This document shows positions 20,370 through 33,149 of a stretch of DNA of 64,000 nucleotides, piece by piece. The stretch lies in NCBI GenBank assembly GCA_037127315.1, contig JBBBDQ010000330.1, forward strand, positions 6,617,001-6,681,000, in the 5' to 3' direction. The notes under the pieces are model-generated. The model was not told where the DNA came from, made no database searches, and saw nothing but the letters and a program-made list of their open reading frames with translations. The translations under genes and the position numbers were made by a program. The DNA is from Ascarosepion bandense. Its lineage: Eukaryota; Mollusca; Cephalopoda; Sepiida; Sepiidae. The stretch's first letter is position 1. Every line of letters begins with the position of its first letter.

Positions 20370-21680
20370 ACTACAATGTACATCCAAAGCAAAACAGATA
20401 ATAATGATAATTTCTTATCTTAAAAATTCCAACAAACTGTAAATTTATTTGAAATCACTGCTATTTGTTATGATATATCAATAACTTCATGGAGTCATGA
20501 AAACTTAAAAACATTTTTTTAAAAATTGCACAAATATGTAGAGATTTTTCATACTTAAGTGAGAAAGAAGCTTTTGAATGTTAGTCTTCATCATCAACTG
20601 TAGGTTTTTAACCCACCTTTGCTTTTACAGTAAATATATCCAATACTCTTCTCGCCTCATCTGTGAGTCATGTGCTACAAGAACCCCTCCCCAAGTATAT
20701 ATCTGTAATCACAAATAATACTGAATCCAATATGTAGTTTTTTTTCTTTATATGCTTATATATCAATAATAAAATTCATAACTTAAGAGATTAAAATAAA
20801 GATGATAAAATATATAAAACCATATAACAATTATCAATGTGTATTTATTTCCATATTTTCTATGTATTTATATATATTCTGTCCCATCTGTAGTGGAAAA
20901 GAAAGCAAATTAAATAAACTTATGAGTGATTACTCCCCTTATTTGTTTTAAAAATCTATACAAATAAACTTTATTTGCATTTAGGTAAAATTACTTCGAG
21001 TAAAAGAAACCACTTAATTTAAAAGTTCTTTTATGTCTTTTAGATTGCCTTTTTATCTTTGAAGTGATCATCTTGCTTCAAATTGGTCTTGAAATAGGCT
21101 TTGCCATTGCAGTCTTTGTTGTTCCATCACCAATCTTCCATGATATATTTTCCATTTCACTGTTATATTAAACACATAAAATTTTTAACATAAGATATTG
21201 AGTAAAAAGCCATTCATATAATACCAGGGATAATCAATGAATCAGAGATAACATTGAACATCTAAAAAATATAAAGGAAATGGATTAATTAAACTGTTCA
21301 TTGGCTTCTATTTTAGCTGTAAGTTCTTTATCTCTGCTTTATTGAAACATTGTTTCAAGGATTGTTTTACTGCATCTTACTATTAAAACTTTCTAATAAT
21401 TTGTCATTTTTGATGGCATGAGTACACTAGTTATAATAATAAACTATACTAAGTGTTTTGTGGCAAAGTTTATTTTGCAACCGGTGGAACTTAGCAATCT
21501 CAGAATATGCTTTTTTGCCTTATTTTTTCTTTTCTTTTCCAAGCTGAGAAATTTCTCCTTTTCATAAAAAAAAGACAATTTGAAACTTCTTTTTGGCATA
21601 CCACAGATGAAAGATAACCAACTTTCTCACTGATCTATCACTATTTCCATAGAAAGTCTCTAGACAATATACAATCCTTA
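20370..21680. other. No recognisable gene or repeat
   Basis: Featureless AT-rich sequence. A short GC-richer patch at 20610-20695 has AG- and GT-type dinucleotides nearby but no convincing exon. Confidence 0.45.
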
Positions 21681-21684
21681 GATT

Positions 21685-21950
21685 TTTTTTTTATAATCAT
21701 ATAGCCCCCCAAAAAGCAAGACTATTGACTTTACATTTAAATTCTTGAAGATTGTAGCTGTTGGGGAAGCAAGTACACAGAACGGAATTCCACAGGTGGG
21801 AAGTGCGAGAAAAGAAACTGCTGGAGTAAAATTTGCATTTACGTTTTATTGGGTGGGACCTAGTTCCTAATCTTGTGGCTCAAGTAAATTCATATATAGG
21901 GGACACCAGGGAGTTAAGTTCATCAGAGTTCCACTAGTTCTAACCTTCAT
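21685..21950 (-). mobile_element. LINE 3' fragment
   Basis: Minus-strand match to the C-terminus and 3' UTR of the CR1/Jockey-like family: gaattccacaggtgggaagtgcgag is the complement of the conserved segment before LWNS-P. The 3' end (ttttataatcatatagcccccc) is at 21687. Confidence 0.75.
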
Positions 21951-22194
21951 GGCAGTGCTATGCACATTGTAGCAAACCACCCTCATTCTCTTCATATTTT
22001 ATTGGTTAGATGTAAGTTCCTCTCGAGCAGCTTCATCACACAGACTACTGCTTTGTAGGACCAATTCCATAGAAGATGCTTCCCTGATCATTAGAAACTT
22101 AACCTGTTCAAGTCTAGGTTTAATCATTGTCTTCTTTACATATTGCCATAAACTGTGCCTCTTACTCTGTAACCCTTTACAAAGTTCTTTTTTT

Positions 22195-22522
22195 TTCCTT
22201 CTATGTGCCATGTCCTTTCAGGACATAAGCAATCATGGCCTTCCAAGTCTCCCTATTTTTGGTCTTTGGTAGTTCTTAGCATGCTTTCTACTGTTTCCCC
22301 ACCCAAACCCCACTCTGCCATCCACCTGCTCAGGCCCTTCAAATATGTTATCCACTGCTTTCCCTTTTCTCCCTTTCCCTCTATCTGACATGTGAGTATC
22401 AGATTCTCCAAGAATTCCTTCCTCATCACATGTCTCAAGAACTTCAGCTGTCTTTTCCTGATGCTCAGTATTAATTTCCTTTTAGTTTCTATCCTTTCTA
22501 AACCATTATTGCTCACATTCTC
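22195..22522 (-). mobile_element. RTE-like LINE C-terminus
   Basis: On the minus strand, 22516-22253 is open and reads ETKRKLILSIRKRQLKFLRH, then VMRKEFLENLILTCQIEG, then YLKGLSRWMAEWGLG. These are conserved C-terminal motifs of RTE-type LINEs. The end HVLKGHGT-like segment lies near 22205. It is the best-preserved RTE fragment in the window. Confidence 0.85.
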
Positions 22523-22559
22523 AATTCATGATATCTGCAGTATCCTTAAACTTGGGTGA

Positions 22560-22740
22560 CTCTAGGGAATAGCAGGTGCTATAAGCTTGGATGTGCAGGT
22601 GATGTCCTGGATAATGAGACAGAATTTGAGAGCAGTGTTCCCAGTTCCAGTCAGGTTCATTATGATCACATATGTGCAAATACCAATGCGTAAGAAATGA
22701 AATCACCTCTTCTCCCCAGCTATGGATTAATTAACTGGAC
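22560..22740 (+). mobile_element. Old tRNA-SINE-like fragment
   Basis: The order gtgatgtcctggataatgagac...cagttccagtcaggttcatt...ctctt(c)tccccagctatggatta parallels the S1 layout but is strongly diverged. Confidence 0.45.
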
Positions 22741-22749
22741 TTGTATCAG

Positions 22750-23450
22750 TTAAATCATTATCTCCAAAAAATTCTTACAACCTAAAAATATTTTATGGCT
22801 ATAAATAACCTTCAGAAGGTTGATAATATGTAAAAAATTAATCAATGGATGTCAGAGGCTATATCCTCTCTAGGGTTAGCATTTATATATCAACCTATCA
22901 TACAAATGTTTCCAATGTGTGCATGTTCATGGAACAGTTGGGTCAGTCATGTGTTCACATGTCAGGACAGCACTGATACTGTGCGAATCATGGGTTCCTG
23001 TTCCTAATTAGAAGGTCACCCTTCAGATCAATCCTGCACCTGAATCCCCTGGAGTGCAAAGTCTATTTTGGCATGCTTTAAGGTGATGTCAGTATATACT
23101 ATCTAAGTGATGTGGGCTTGTTCAGGTTTTTTTTTTTTTTTGTCACTGTGAATGGCAACTGCAGTGAATCACTTTGCGTATTTCCATGATTTTACACATT
23201 TCAACATGGACCACAATACTTGATTTGTACCATTAACTGTATAGTTATTAAAAGAAGTTATCAGATGATATAATAGTTCATGCTTTTAATTCCTAAATAA
23301 GGTTCTTTTTTCACAGACAAAGCACACTCATTTCAAGCAAAATATGTGCTGACAAATGCACAAAGATGAAGATAAAAATTGACTGGGAAAGAAAAAAAAT
23401 TCAATATAGAAAACTTATTTGTTTGTAAGATCTTATTTTCATTCATAGAA
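22750..23450. other. Unassigned sequence
   Basis: Includes a GC-richer stretch at 22900-23070 with no recognisable reading frame or known repeat. I cannot assign it. Confidence 0.4.
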
Positions 23451-23454
23451 GGAC

Positions 23455-23600
23455 ATGGTTATCTTATTTACACTATTTACATTGTTTAGACTATTGTCCT
23501 CTTCTTCATATCATTTCTTTTGGCTGTTGTATTCTCTAGCCTTCTTCTTCTGATAGACCTTTTAGTCCAATAGACAGAATGTCACTGGAAAATACAAAAG
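23455..23600. mobile_element. Foldback/MITE-like terminal half
   Basis: ttacactatttacattgtttagactattgtcctc matches the left terminus of the elements at 36052, 52265 and 60487. Confidence 0.6.
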
Positions 23601-23697
23601 CTTAAGGAATCTACAAAAAAAAAATTATATGATAAAATGGTATAAAATAGATACTGAGACATTATGTTTATAAGTACCAAAAATTCACTTACTAATG

Positions 23698-23945
23698 TCC
23701 CCAGTGGATAAAAGTGTTAATTGGTTGATCCAAAAGTGTTTTGACTATCAGTTGTGGCTTCAATTCCTGGCCACAGCAGAGAGAGCAAAATTAGAACAAT
23801 ATACCCCTGTGAGCTAAATAAAGGGTTAGGTATAAAATTCCTGAAGAAGGCTGAAGTGTACATCGACTGAAACATCATGAATATGGCAATAAAGATGAGA
23901 ACAACAGTCTGAATAGTGTAAATAGTTACAATCTCATCTCAGAAA
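23698..23945 (+). mobile_element. tRNA-like head plus MITE-like terminus
   Basis: tccccagtggataaaagtg (A-box-like) and gtggcttcaattcctggcc (B-box-like) are followed by cctgaagaaggctgaagtg and gtctgaatagtgtaaatag...ctcatctcagaaatatagac. The same order occurs at 56655-56997. Confidence 0.6.
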
Positions 23946-25585
23946 TATAGACAGATGGTTAATTAATCTTAATTAAAAAAATTTTTTTCAGTTTTTGAAA
24001 CTAGTAATGTCAAAAGTTTAGAAAGAACTTATAAATATGTAGTGATTAATATTATATATTTTCAAGCTTATATAAAAACACACAAGTTCAAATTAACATC
24101 TTCAACATCATTTTTTTAAGCTAAGAATATTAGCATTATTAGAAAGCAGGTATTAATTAGTGTGCAGAGGAAAGAATGAAGACAAAGTGTAAGTTTCAAA
24201 GATGGGGATGTTAATATTCTTTGATGTTGAACATGTTTATGAGCTACATTTTAAGCAAGAAATACTGTCAAAAAAACAAAACAAAAAAAAACATGTAAAT
24301 ATTGCTTCCAAAATTAGGTTGAACTTTTATGAATCTCTGCATTTCTTCTTTTTCATATAAATCAAAAAGCTCCATTATTCATTGAATCATCATGACTGCT
24401 ATGTTCGTCTATTTTCTTGATCATTTTGCTTTTGCTAATTGATTCTCCTTTCTACTTGTAAATGGTAATAGCAATGATAAAATTAGCTGTTTCTATGTTA
24501 CTGTTGAAGGAAGATTATAAAATCTTTTTATTTAGTTTTTCCAGAAAATCCACTAAATGTTATAGCTCTTTCAAGTCCACTAAATGCTGTAGCTCTTTAA
24601 TATTGAGCTCAGTTCTTTTCCAATCATTTTTGTTATTGTTAATCTGGAAAGTTAACAGCATCATGTCATTTTCTCTTCTAGTCACATGTGTTATACATTT
24701 TTATTTCTATGACTGCTATTTGAAGTGTTCCAGTAATGTTTTTGCTTTTAGTTTGTGATTTTATAGAACCAGTTGACAAGATCAGATGAAGGATCATCTT
24801 CAAGATTTATAGGATTAATTCAATATCTTAAAACACTAATCTGAGAAAATGATTGTATACAGATGATACTTTAGGCATTATGAGTTGGATGCCATTAATG
24901 ACATCTATATGAAAGTCTAAATCGGGTGAAGCTATTTAAGAACTTGATAAGATAAAGAACAAATAGAAAGCATTTATCAATCTAACATGTTTCACTTTTA
25001 TTAAAGTTTCATCAGAGCACGAAATCTGGAAAACAAGAAGAAATAAATTCTTGTATTTTAATTTTTGTGTTGTTTGATTTTCATTGGTTAATCACATTCC
25101 ATGTGCATTCGATTTCTTAAAACAACATTAATATAAATTGTGGTGTGCCAAATTCAAGAAGACATACATTCAATCAATGTTTCAAGAGATTAACAGATTC
25201 CAAGTTTATCTGAAAAGCTTTAAATATTGATTTACATAAAAGTATGTAAATGTAAAATAATTTTATTTTGTTTATGTGGCATTCAGATGATAAAGTATAT
25301 TCGTAAGTGTGTGTGTATGTCTGTCTAGTAGACATTATGTTTATTGGTTTTTCACATGATGACCTGAGAATGTTTTTACGTACATACTGTTTGTTTCAGA
25401 TAAACATACATTATATTATTCAACAATGGATTCAATATAAAAGTAGTGATGTAATGTTTTTGGTATGTGTTCATAGTTGGTAATATTATCAGTAAGTCCA
25501 GACAAAAAAGTATTTAAAAGTTTAAAATTAATAAATTCAGAAATTTTATGATGGATTTAGAGTAAGAGCTGTCACTATTTCCATT
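23946..25585. other. No recognisable gene
   Basis: AT-rich. A 98-codon open frame at 24462-24758 is Ser/Leu/Phe-rich with no motif, so it is not called. Confidence 0.5.
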
Positions 25586-25589
25586 CCAA

Positions 25590-25745
25590 TTCCAATGGGG
25601 TATCTAATTTACATTCTTTACAGTTGGACTAATATCTTCATCTTTGTTGCTTTGAACCATTTTCTTCTCCAGCCTTCTTCATGTGCCTGTTGATTTGGGT
25701 AGCCTTCAGGGAATTTTGAACTGAATCTTTATTTACAGTTTAATC
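25590..25745. mobile_element. Foldback/MITE-like fragment
   Basis: tttacattctttacagttggactaatatcttcatctttgttgc and ccagccttcttcatgtgcc are diverged copies of the left arm at 60487-60595. Confidence 0.5.
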
Positions 25746-25799
25746 TTCCATGTGTCTAGGATTATTTTGTCTGAAGGTATTTTAGATTTAAAAAAACTG

Positions 25800-26335
25800 T
25801 TTTTAATCATTTCACTCCAAGCAAGGCGGGACTACCACTAAGGTTCAGAGGGTTACAGTGAGTGAAAAGACAGAGTACAGGAGATGTCAAAGAAAGGATA
25901 AAAGATGGATGGGATTAAAAAAGATAGAAGATAGCAATTGGTACTGCATTTCAATTTTTTGGATTGTCCTATTAGTGAAGCAAGTAAATGGAATGGATTT
26001 CCACAAGCAGGAGGTGCAAGAAAAAAAAACTTAAAATAGAAGAGACAGTTATATTTAACTATTTCATTGGTAAAAATGTGGGACCTAGATATCAAACTAG
26101 TAGCACACTTAAATGTAGTCAAGGTACCAGGAAAAAAGTTTTTTTAGAGTAGATGCCATGAAAATATTTGTAGAAAAGACAGAAGGAAGTCATATCAAGT
26201 TAGTGTGCAAGTAACTGAAGTCGATATGCTAAGTCAAGATTGATTCCATTGCAGATTCTTCTTTGGATGTTGTTGAGAACATTGAGAGGAATAGCTGGAG
26301 CACCTGACCAGATATGGCAATAGTATTTAATACAT
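25800..26335 (-). mobile_element. LINE 3' fragment
   Basis: Starts with the complement of the tail (ttaatcatttcactccaagcaaggcgg) at 25806 and extends through the C-terminus to the region complementary to YCCHIWSGAP (gagcacctgaccagatatggcaatagta) at 26300-26326. Numerous frame breaks. Confidence 0.8.
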
Positions 26336-26574
26336 GGATGAATGGTAGTGGCCAGTTATTGTTAGACTTGTTTTCACATAAACCATGGTTTTCATCCACT
26401 AGACTATTGTCTCATGGACTAACCTGCCTTGCTTTTACACTTGACCTCCTCTGCCACAGCTTTTGCTGTAGCCTTGATGTCAAACTTGGTTGTGTCTGTC
26501 ATTGTTCATTTTCCTTTCTCTATTAATGACTTTCATATGGTATTTATACCTATATGCTTGGCCTAGGATATAGA

Positions 26575-26690
26575 CATGAAGAATTCTAGAGAGCACAATG
26601 ACTGAAATATTATGATAGAAATAAAGATAAGGATATTAGTCAAAGTGTAAATAATAACTTCTCATGTCTGAAATTCATAGAATTATTTTT
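26575..26690. mobile_element. Foldback/MITE-like right half
   Basis: gaattctagagagcacaatgactgaaatattatgatag...aaagataaggatattagtc parallels the right arm at 60760-60870. Confidence 0.5.
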
Positions 26691-26699
26691 TTATAGACA

Positions 26700-27340
26700 G
26701 AACTTTTCTATCTCAATATTTATAGTGCCAGATATTTTTGGCACTCATCTGGATCAGCAAGAAAATGAAATTTGGAAAGAAAAGAAAAAACATTAAAGAT
26801 TACCAAATGGTATTAGCATCAGAGAGAGGTCAAAAATACATTGACCAAAGTTTATTGACTCAAAAAAACAAAGATATCAGTCAGAATGATCCAATGAATA
26901 ATGAAAATACTTTCTTAAAAAATTGAAGTTCTGAGAAATATTAAGTTTGGAGAAAAACATATCTAAAAAAGGAAGTTACATTTCCAAATATATTTATTTA
27001 AAATTAAATTTGCATTAATAGTTTCCCCAATGAAACTCATTGGGGAACCCAGTTTCAAGGCTGAAAGATTTCTTTCATGTACATAAAAAAATATGTATGA
27101 ATAATAAAAATAAAGCCATTACTACAGCAAAGAAACAACATTTTTTTTTAATGAAGAGACACATGCCAAAGCAAAGCTGAACATAATTAAGCAAAATAAA
27201 TTTTCTATAAGGAAATTTTATTTGAAAAATGAACTAATGCGAGCTTTTAATAGGGTCTCAAATATCAAATAACATGCCACACTTAAGAAATTAATATATA
27301 TGCTAAATATCATGTTGCAAGGAAATTGTGTTAAGTCTTG
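26700..27340. other. No recognisable gene
   Basis: An open frame at 26738-26926 (+) is Lys/Asn/Gln-rich, as expected from base composition. No supporting splice context was found. Confidence 0.4.
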
Positions 27341-27344
27341 TAAG

Positions 27345-27590
27345 GATTTGCTAATGCAAGAAGTTCTTGATAGTGTTCAGATAATAGAAATAAATTAATT
27401 CCATAGCGTCATTCAACGCTGTTGAATCATCTGAATGTTTATGAACGAAAAGAATAGAGACATGCAGATATGTGGGAAAGATAATGGTTAACGCAAGACT
27501 TAAAGAGATTAAGATGGTAGTGGCCGAGAAAACAATCTCCTGTTCCACAAAGCAACAGTTCCTGAGGAGAAGCTATCAGCATGGAATATA
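27345..27590 (-). mobile_element. LINE 3' fragment
   Basis: On the minus strand it encodes HLNLFKSCVNHYLSH, the C-terminal motif of the family seen at 3425-3990. Confidence 0.6.
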
Positions 27591-27591
27591 C

Positions 27592-27870
27592 AAGGTGATT
27601 GAAAAGTAACTCCCCATTTTAAAATACTTATTATTTATTTATTAGTTATACGTTTTACAAGAAATGGATATAAGAGAAAGCACTTAGCATGAGGTTTTAT
27701 TTGAAATTCAATATGGGCACAAGATTTCACTACCAGCTTCTGAAGTTGCCCAGGAATCCCGTCAACTGATTTCACCAAAAACTCTTCTTCTCTGGAAGAG
27801 ATAACTTCTTGTATTTGACCTTCATAGTCACTCATACATAAAATAAGTTACTTTGCAATCACTATATATA
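27592..27870 (-). mobile_element. Tc1/mariner-like transposon relic
   Basis: Minus-strand frame 27835-27635 contains EEFLVKSVDGIPGQLQKLV and AHIEFQ, which resembles the C-terminal tail of mariner-type transposases. It is followed at 27595-27620 by aggtgattgaaaagtaactcccca, a plausible terminal inverted repeat. The catalytic domain is absent. Confidence 0.5.
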
Positions 27871-27894
27871 TATATATATATTGATTGTTTAATA

Positions 27895-28065
27895 CTTAGT
27901 TTTTGGTCCTAATAGGGTGAGACCAGTACACATTTGTATTAAAAAGTGTTCTATACAATTATATTGTGGAACTTTTGAATATTTTTCATTTATAAACGAG
28001 TTATTTCGCTACCTTGGTTTCCACCACGAGTGGTTACTTCAGGCGATTTCTAATAACTGATTTTA
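27895..28065. repeat. Repeat related to 1-154, module order inverted
   Basis: See the entry for 1-154. A (TA)n run at 27862-27882 precedes it and another at 28083-28107 follows. Confidence 0.6.
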
Positions 28066-28254
28066 CCTTTAACTGAAAAGTGTATATATATATATATATA
28101 TATATAAACATTTTTCATTTAAATTGTCCATTTACAGCCTGTTTTATGCGGACAAATTTTTCAAAATGGTCTTCCTTTATACTTTTGATGTTCCTGAGAT
28201 CTACAATTTAACAAATTTTTTTTTATCAATATTAAGATTATTAGGATTACCATA

Positions 28255-28440
28255 AAAAGGGTCAAAAGTTACCTCCCCTGGACCATTCAAGGAAGTCTGC
28301 CCCCAGCAAATAGGTGCATGCTGGGAGACAATGGAGAAGGGACATCCAGCAGAGGCAAGCAAACATGGCAGGCTGAGATTTACCATGCTCTCGATAAACA
28401 CACGGTGGTTCAACATCTACAACTGTTCGCTGTACTCAGG
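28255..28440 (-). other. GC-richer unassigned segment
   Basis: Stands out from the AT-rich background. A minus-strand frame (28416-28201) is open for 71 codons, but an in-frame TAG immediately precedes the ATG and the only donor-like site (GGGGAG|GTAACT) is moderate. It may be an unknown repeat or an exon; I cannot decide. Confidence 0.3.
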
Positions 28441-29050
28441 TTTCCACAATAATAAATTCCCCTAGTTATTTCCAATACTCGGCAAGTGTGTCATTTTTCC
28501 ATAACCATTTTATTTTGTCATGTTAAAAACATAACAATCAAATTATTTGAAACTGTTGGCACACTGAGACATTCCTTTTGAAAAATGTGAAGAAAAAAGA
28601 TCTCCAGAGTCTCCCAGTTAAACAAACGCCCAAATTACTACATATGAAACAGGCAGTAAATGAGTATGTGTATCAAAAAGTTCTTATAAAAATAATTAAA
28701 ATTGAGCACTCATAAATGTAAGAAAAGAAACTTACTTATGTGTGTGTGTGTGTGTGTTAAATTGTAATGACACTTAGTACCAAATTTGCTGTTTTTTCAG
28801 TAGTTTACTAGTAGAAAGGCATTTTAGGCAAGCAGTTTTTTCTGTCAGAAAGTGCTCAATATCAAGATAGAGATAGAGCATTAATGGAATTAATGTGGAG
28901 AAGTTTGTCACTTAGCTGAGCAGTGTTATTTCAGTAATGCTTACTTTGAAGATTCATGAAGGCATTATTGTGATGTCTTCACTCTTCAGGGTTTTTGTTT
29001 TTCTGCTCGTCAGTGTTTTTAGTTTTTTGGCTCAACCTTGAAATGGTTTT
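28441..29050. other. No recognisable gene; (GT)n at 28739-28757
   Basis: AT-rich sequence with a short GT microsatellite only. Confidence 0.5.
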
Positions 29051-29054
29051 TGAT

Positions 29055-29240
29055 ATGGCAATTTACAAAGCATAACTTAGACATGGCACAAGGCCAAAAG
29101 TATAGATCCCCAGTCAGGATTAAACTTACTAATCAGTCGTATTTGTTCTAGCAAGACCTACTTGCTAACCATTGCATCACATCATAGCATCTCTTGAAAT
29201 TGTTAACTTGAACCATATTCAACGATGTCGAGTTAACAAG
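29055..29240 (-). mobile_element. Old tRNA-SINE-like element
   Basis: Minus strand: gtgatgcaatggttagcaagtaggtc (A-box side) and agtttaatcctgactgggg (B-box side) are spaced like a tRNA. No second clear copy in the window. Confidence 0.4.
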
Positions 29241-29841
29241 TAACTGAATACAGAGAAGGTAACTCCAACATTTATAAAACAATAATTATGGAAGGAAGTA
29301 AGTCAAGCAATTATCACAAGATTTATATAATGGAAAGGTAAAAAACAATGATAATTATTGTTTGCAATTTAATTCATTGACTAATACAATGTATATAGAA
29401 TGGAGACTGATTTGATAGACACGTGCAGGTTTTTAATAAATTGGCACACGATTATGGGTTTAGAGCAGCCAATGCAGTAGTGAGAGACTGAAAGACTAGA
29501 TTGTTAATTATTACTCAATAGAGAATCTTTTTCTCTTCACTTGGTGCTACTGTCCTTAGAAAAGGCATGAATCCATTTTCTCCCATCTATGGATCAAATA
29601 ACAAAGCTCTTTTATCTTGAGTAGCAGCCAGTATAGAAGAAAGAAAATTCTCAATTCAAAATATGCCTTTCTGGGGAGAGTCATGTTTAAGTACATGTGC
29701 TGTTCTTTGATTTTGCCATTATGGAGAGGTTCAACTTTTAAAATACGTAAAGCATGAAAACAATTTACAGACTTTGTGTCACACTGCACTGTTTCTTTGT
29801 TATCAGTTCTTTTGAAAAGTGTGACTGGATTGAAAACAATT

Positions 29842-30727
29842 CTTTTTTTTTTAATCTTTTCACCCCGAGCAAGGCGGAAATGTCACCGATGTACAGGGAG
29901 CTACATAAGTGTAAAAAGATCAATTAGAAGAGAGCGAAGAGGAAGATGAACCAGTTAGAAAGGAGCAATAGAAAGCTGAGAATGCATGTGTGATGTCAGT
30001 TTCAAAGGTGGAGAGAAAGGAAAGGATATATGGGGTGGGGAAAGAGCTACAGTTAAGTGGTTAATAGATGAGTATTGACATTGCATTTAAATTCCTGAAG
30101 GTTGTAGCTGTCAGGAAAGCAAGAATATGGGAGCAAGTTCCACAGGCAGGAAGTGCGAGAGAAGAAGCTGCAGGAGTAGAATTGTTGTCTGCATTTTGGC
30201 TAACCTAACTGTGAATGGGTGGGACCCAGTTGCCAATCTGGTTGTACGAGTAAACACCTGCTGAGGAGGCACCAGTAACTTAAGTTCATCAGAGCAGAAG
30301 CCATGTAAGCATTTATAGAACAGACAAAAAGAAGCCACATTTTGTCGGTGGGGAAGTGGCTGTAGTCAAACTGCCAAATCAGTACCTATCACATTACTGA
30401 TTCTCCTTTGGAGCCTGTCGAGAACACTGAGGTGAATGGCAGGGGCGCCTGACCATATATGGCAGCAGTACTCCATACACGAATGAATGGTTGACTTGTT
30501 TATATGCAGGATGGATTCAGGGGGAAAAAACACCCTGGCCTGACACAGTAACCCAACCTTCTTAGCAGTGGATTTAGCTATGGACTCAATGTAGTGGTTC
30601 CATTTGAGATCAGAAGAGAAGGTAAGGCCGAGGAGGCACAGTGTATTGCTCTCAGGGAGAATCGCTTGGTCCATGCTTATGGGAGGCAGGAGAGGTTGCC
30701 TGTGATGATTGACAGACAACAGCTTGG
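29842..30727 (-). mobile_element. LINE retrotransposon 3' half
   Basis: Reverse-oriented copy of the 13.4-kb subfamily. The tail complement ttttaatcttttcaccccgagcaaggcgg starts at 29851. Coding stretches are 30719-30366 (NHHRQPLLPPISMDQA, LKWNHYIESIAKS, YCCHIWSGAPA, RRISNVIG) and 30338-30111 (FCLFYKCLHGFCSDEL, TRLATGSHPFTV). A frameshift near 30350 separates them. RT motifs A-C are lost by 5' truncation. Confidence 0.9.
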
Positions 30728-31270
30728 TTCACTATAATAATCAAATCATCTTGGTGGGTGTGTTTAACAGCTGAGTTCTAGACTGAATGGGTGGGCATTC
30801 ATTAGTCAAAATCAGTAGGAGAATCGATTTTTCAAACACATATTATATAACTCATATTAATGAAACCTTGAAAAATAAAATAAAAATCCCTAAAAGAAAC
30901 CAAGCCTAGGACACCAGAGAAAAAGACAAAAATAAGGACAATAAATGGACCTAAACCAACTTATTAAAATACAAATTGCTCAATCGTCTACAAAATTTCA
31001 GTAAGAGAACTGGTCTAGAAAAGAGTGCCAATCCAACTCAAAAACATCAGCACCACACAACAAAGATTTCAAATTCAACACTAAGAAACAAAGCCGTCTT
31101 AAAAATTGTTTCATAATAAAAAGCTTGAAGTAATGGTGAAGTGTTGCATTGCAGATGTTTCTTTTATCTTAAATGTTATGTTTTAGTGGCTACATATGTT
31201 TGAATAGAAGCCCTGTTGTTTTATTTGTTAAAAAACAGTGAGAATTATATCTGTGCATTTGAGAATCTTA
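30728..31270. other. No recognisable feature
   Basis: AT-rich, no motif. Confidence 0.45.
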
Positions 31271-31271
31271 C

Positions 31272-31496
31272 AGAAAATTCCAATCGAATTCATTGCATTG
31301 ACTTACATGGAAATACCCTTGGGAAAGGTATTAATCCATCTCTTCTCCCTCCAGCTATGGGTTGAAAAGCAGGTCTGACTGGCTTCTGTCACCTTGGTTG
31401 GCAACCAGTCTATTGCAGAAAGAAATAGCAACCTACTGCAGGAAAATCTTCTGCCAAGTCAAGTGTGTATCATGTATTGCACTTAACTAACTGAAT
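31272..31496 (+). mobile_element. Partial S1 SINE
   Basis: Begins at the end of the B-box region (aaaattccaatcgaattc) and runs to cacttaactaactga. A short internal deletion removes the gacatgatcg region. Confidence 0.85.
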
Positions 31497-33145
31497 AAAG
31501 AAAACATGCCCTCCTGGCAAGTATCCAACCAGTGTCATTTTCATTTTCCCCACAGAGGCTTGTTTAGATTAACCATGAATCTACAAAGAAAATTTTCGTT
31601 TCTGCAACAAACCTTTTCAAGATCTTTGTAACATGCATCATAGGAAAATTAATTTTTCTTTATTCAGCTTGTGTTTTTGCGTAAGTATATATTTAATTCT
31701 GTTTATATGTTCATACATTAAAATATGATTATGTCTATCCCGACGCAATTCATCCAAAGCCGGTAGCATTATGAATTTGCCTTGAGTATATCCAATATGT
31801 AGCATTTAGTCTGTTTAAAAGTTAACGGACAAACTGACAAGTCGATAAAGGCTAAATTTTGTAATTTGTGTATGTATATATGTGTGGGTGTATTAATCTG
31901 TATATGTGTCTGTTTGCTAGTGTTTGTGAATATACTCTTCTATTTTTCCATGTGTAAATGTTTGTAGGTTTATTTATGTATGCATTCTTTCTCATCCTCG
32001 TTTAAAATATAACTTTCTAAATCTACTAAATTGTTAAGCTAAAAATTTTTTTAAAAAATTTCACAACAAAAATGAAGTAGATATAATAATTAACCAATAA
32101 TTGCTGCTCTCAATTTAATCAAATTTTAATACCAATGCCCATGAAGATTAATTTTAGTCTGCCCACATATTCGCCAAATTAGAAGTTGCTTTACTCTGAT
32201 TGGTCCACATTGTATATACAATAATGTCTCCCTGATTAAAGGGGTCTTGCTTGTTTTTAACCTTTTAAAACCATTCAATTTAAAATAACCACATCACTTG
32301 ACAAGACACAAGAAGTGTCGAAACAAAATAGCTACTTTTGTAGTGATATTGTATATCCATGTTATAATTTCTGAATAAATATTCTTTATTAAAATTTATT
32401 GGTTTTATTTCATTTTCCACCACAGAGTCTACTCTTGGGTTGGCTGAGAAATTTTAGCTTCTCGTGAGAGAGAGAGAGAGAGAGAGGACACAATAGGCAG
32501 CATTTAGAATTTACTAAACAAAAGTGAAGATTCCGGTTATTAAAATAGAAAATACCAAATTCAGTATTTCAAAGTTTATTATTTACTTATGATTTCTCTA
32601 AGCAATGTGCCTAAAATGAAAACAGATTTCATATCTCTGAGCAAATTAGGTTATGCACAAGGTCAGTCATGAGATTCCAGGGCTAGCGCCAGGGCATTCA
32701 GTGCCCAAGGAGAGGCCTACAATGGCCACTCTCTTCCACCCACCTGATAAGATTTAATAACATAATTACACAAGATTATACTAGATTAGTTGGATGACTC
32801 TAATATGCCAATTAGCACACACTAAGCAGCTTCTTTTAAAAGCAATTTTAGCACCCGTGGTGATTGCCTAGCTGGCCTCATGTGTAGTACAAACACAGAA
32901 TGTTCAGGAATGGTCAATAATGCTATCTTGCACAACACTGATACACAATAACATTTGATGAGAATTTAAAAAGAAACATTTGGTTGGTATTTTTTTATTT
33001 TTTTAATATTTCACATATGCGGCAAAAAAAGTGCGGCAACTGTCTGAAAATATCTATGAAGTGGGTTGTCTCATTTTTTGTATTGAACTACGTTTTAAAC
33101 TTTTGTAAATATCAGTATAGAAATAGTGAATTTGCTACTGCAAAA
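31497..33145. other. No recognisable gene; (GA)n at 32467-32486
   Basis: Mostly AT-rich. A GC-richer patch at 32680-32745 (gggctagcgccagggcattcag...) is unassigned. Confidence 0.45.
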
Positions 33146-33149
33146 ATAT

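Noticed and set aside
24462..24758. 98-codon plus-strand open frame
   Set aside because: Ser/Leu/Phe-rich composition from AT-rich DNA, internally repetitive (KSTKC twice), no motif or splice context.
26738..26926. Lys/Asn/Gln-rich frame as an exon
   Set aside because: Acceptor-like AG is weakly supported, there is no donor, and the composition reflects base bias.
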